A stretch of 25,372 nt of DNA, from NCBI GenBank assembly GCA_023150835.1, contig JAKLKB010000101.1:1-25372 (forward strand). Reading direction: 5' to 3'. This DNA is from Myxococcota bacterium. GTDB lineage: Bacteria; Myxococcota_C; UBA6777. Positions 24,928 through 25,372 of the stretch are shown here, piece by piece. Below the pieces are notes generated by a model that was not told the origin of the DNA, did no database searches, and saw only the letters and a list, made by a program, of their open reading frames with translations. Position numbers and translations under genes: made by a program. Within the stretch, counting starts at the first letter, position 1; the number at the start of each line of letters is the position of its first letter.

Positions 24928-24942
24928 GTTCAAAGATTGAAC
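24928..24942. promoter_or_regulatory. Palindrome GTTCAA-N3-TTGAAC upstream of protease 2
   Basis: This is identical to the site at 21954-21968 over all 15 bp and one flanking T. It is centred 178 bp upstream of the protease 2 start at 24757, against 174 bp for protease 1. The leader sequences between site and start show no obvious similarity by eye. Confidence 0.6.
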
Positions 24943-25159
24943 TGATTCATACGTGCTCGATGTTCGGCACAATGTCTACGGCTCTCTTGGCAAATCTCGA
25001 TGACATCTGTTTTTCCCGTTGGGTCAACATCACCGAGGGCTTCGGTATTCTTTTTTCAGACCGTCCTCTCGCTACATGACAGTTGAAGAAAACAACGAAA
25101 AATCGAGGGGTTCGTTCAAAACAGATAGCAATGAAGAGGTCAGCGACGCAACAGATCGA

Positions 25160-25186
25160 GGGCAGGCACGGGGGCCTGCCCCTACA
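25160..25186 (-). repeat. Repeat core hairpin, reversed copy F
   Basis: Read on the minus strand this is GTAGGGGCAGGC followed by GCCTGCC, the same core hairpin as copies A, B, C and E but in opposite orientation. The stem bases differ from the others yet still pair. The outer arms are absent. Confidence 0.7.
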
Positions 25187-25187
25187 A

Positions 25188-25235
25188 AACACCGTGTGAT
25201 TTCCAACACGTAGGGGCAACCATGTGTGGTTGCCA
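25188..25235 (+). repeat. Repeat core hairpin, forward copy G
   Basis: GTGTGAT (25194-25200), then GTAGGGGCAACC paired with GGTTGCC (to about 25234), gives a forward core hairpin 20 bp from copy F, so that CCCCTAC and GTAGGGG face each other. The pair forms an inverted doublet upstream of the gene at 25312. Confidence 0.7.
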
Positions 25236-25311
25236 TTGGCATCAGGTTAAGAAGTAAAAGCAGATTCTTGTGGCATAATGGCGCACCTCAAAACGCGAAA
25301 GGGGAATAGAG

Positions 25312-25372
25312 ATGTTCACACAAAGCGCCGAAGCACAAGAGTTCACCGCCTCATTTGAGAAGATGTTCAACG
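25312..25372 (+). CDS. Start of a CDS cut by the window edge
   Basis: An ATG at 25312, preceded by gaaagggg (about 25297-25304), opens a frame that stays open to the end of the window and reads MFTQSAEAQEFTASFEKMFN. Twenty residues are too few to assign a family. A -10-like CATAAT at 25274-25279 lies 33 bp before the start, without a matching -35. Confidence 0.55.
   Translation, partial: MFTQSAEAQEFTASFEKMFN

Larger units (their letters stand above)
24758..25159. other. Protease 2 leader and gene-free DNA
   Basis: Apart from the leader hairpin and the palindrome described separately, this stretch shows no credible gene. Open frames at plus 24723-25079 and minus 24947-25219 have no ribosome binding site and no recognisable features. 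The promoters of protease 2 should be here but no clear -35/-10 pair was found. Confidence 0.45.

Noticed and set aside
25262-25290. Possible sigma-54 promoter (TTGTGGCATAATGGCGC)
   Set aside because: The upstream TGGCA element is present but the required GC dinucleotide context (TTGC) at the right spacing is not.
1-25372. GATC and GATATC seemed frequent
   Set aside because: Heavy use of ATC for Ile after codons ending in G would explain this. I could not count it reliably, so no claim is made.

Overview
The window looks like chromosomal DNA from a Myxococcota-type (deltaproteobacterial) organism. The best evidence is a pair of surface proteases ending in a Gly-Cys / transmembrane helix / Arg-cluster tail of the MYXO-CTERM kind. 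Abundant Cys-rich lipoproteins, long TPR and HEAT repeat proteins, and the surA-pdxA gene order fit the same kind of genome. The species cannot be named from the sequence. There are no rRNA or tRNA genes, no phage genes, no insertion sequences and no CRISPR array.

Layout. 1-459: a 9-bp tandem array, a 47-bp duplication and no gene. 460-2514: a lipoprotein of the neutral/alkaline ceramidase family, followed by a 31-codon remnant resembling the start of an enoyl-CoA hydratase. 2652-5699 (minus): a membrane-anchored TPR protein. 6150-8437: surA-like and pdxA genes overlapping by 4 bp. 8505-9155: a protein made of 53-residue Trp-rich repeats. 9342-10388: an LPG-synthase-type (UPF0104) membrane protein. 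10576-11154: a short region open on both strands whose coding strand is unclear. 11645-14295: a HEAT-repeat protein and a DASS/SLC13 symporter with a seven-residue tandem repeat in a loop. 14584-16591 (minus): a small acidic anchored protein and a CAP-domain protein. 16590-19138: a large Cys-rich lipoprotein and a small secreted protein. 19220-24757 (minus): two paralogous trypsin-fold proteases. 25312 onward: the first 20 codons of a further gene.

Two features cut across the genes. First, an imperfect palindromic repeat of about 100-140 bp recurs at least five times between genes (about 10461, 11158, 14311, 19117 and 22001), and an inverted pair of its core hairpins lies at 25160-25235. Its core stem varies in sequence but keeps pairing. 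Several copies sit between convergent genes and one supplies the stop codon on both sides. Second, a perfect 15-bp palindrome, GTTCAAAGATTGAAC, lies about 170 bp upstream of each protease start codon although the surrounding leader sequence is not alike. It is a good candidate for a shared regulatory site.

From 15272 to 24757 the window is largely devoted to the cell envelope: CAP protein, Cys-rich lipoprotein, secreted Pro/Ser-rich protein and two doubly anchored Cys-rich proteases. The surA homologue upstream would act on outer-membrane protein folding. How these envelope proteins work together is not known, and any joint function is inference from proximity.
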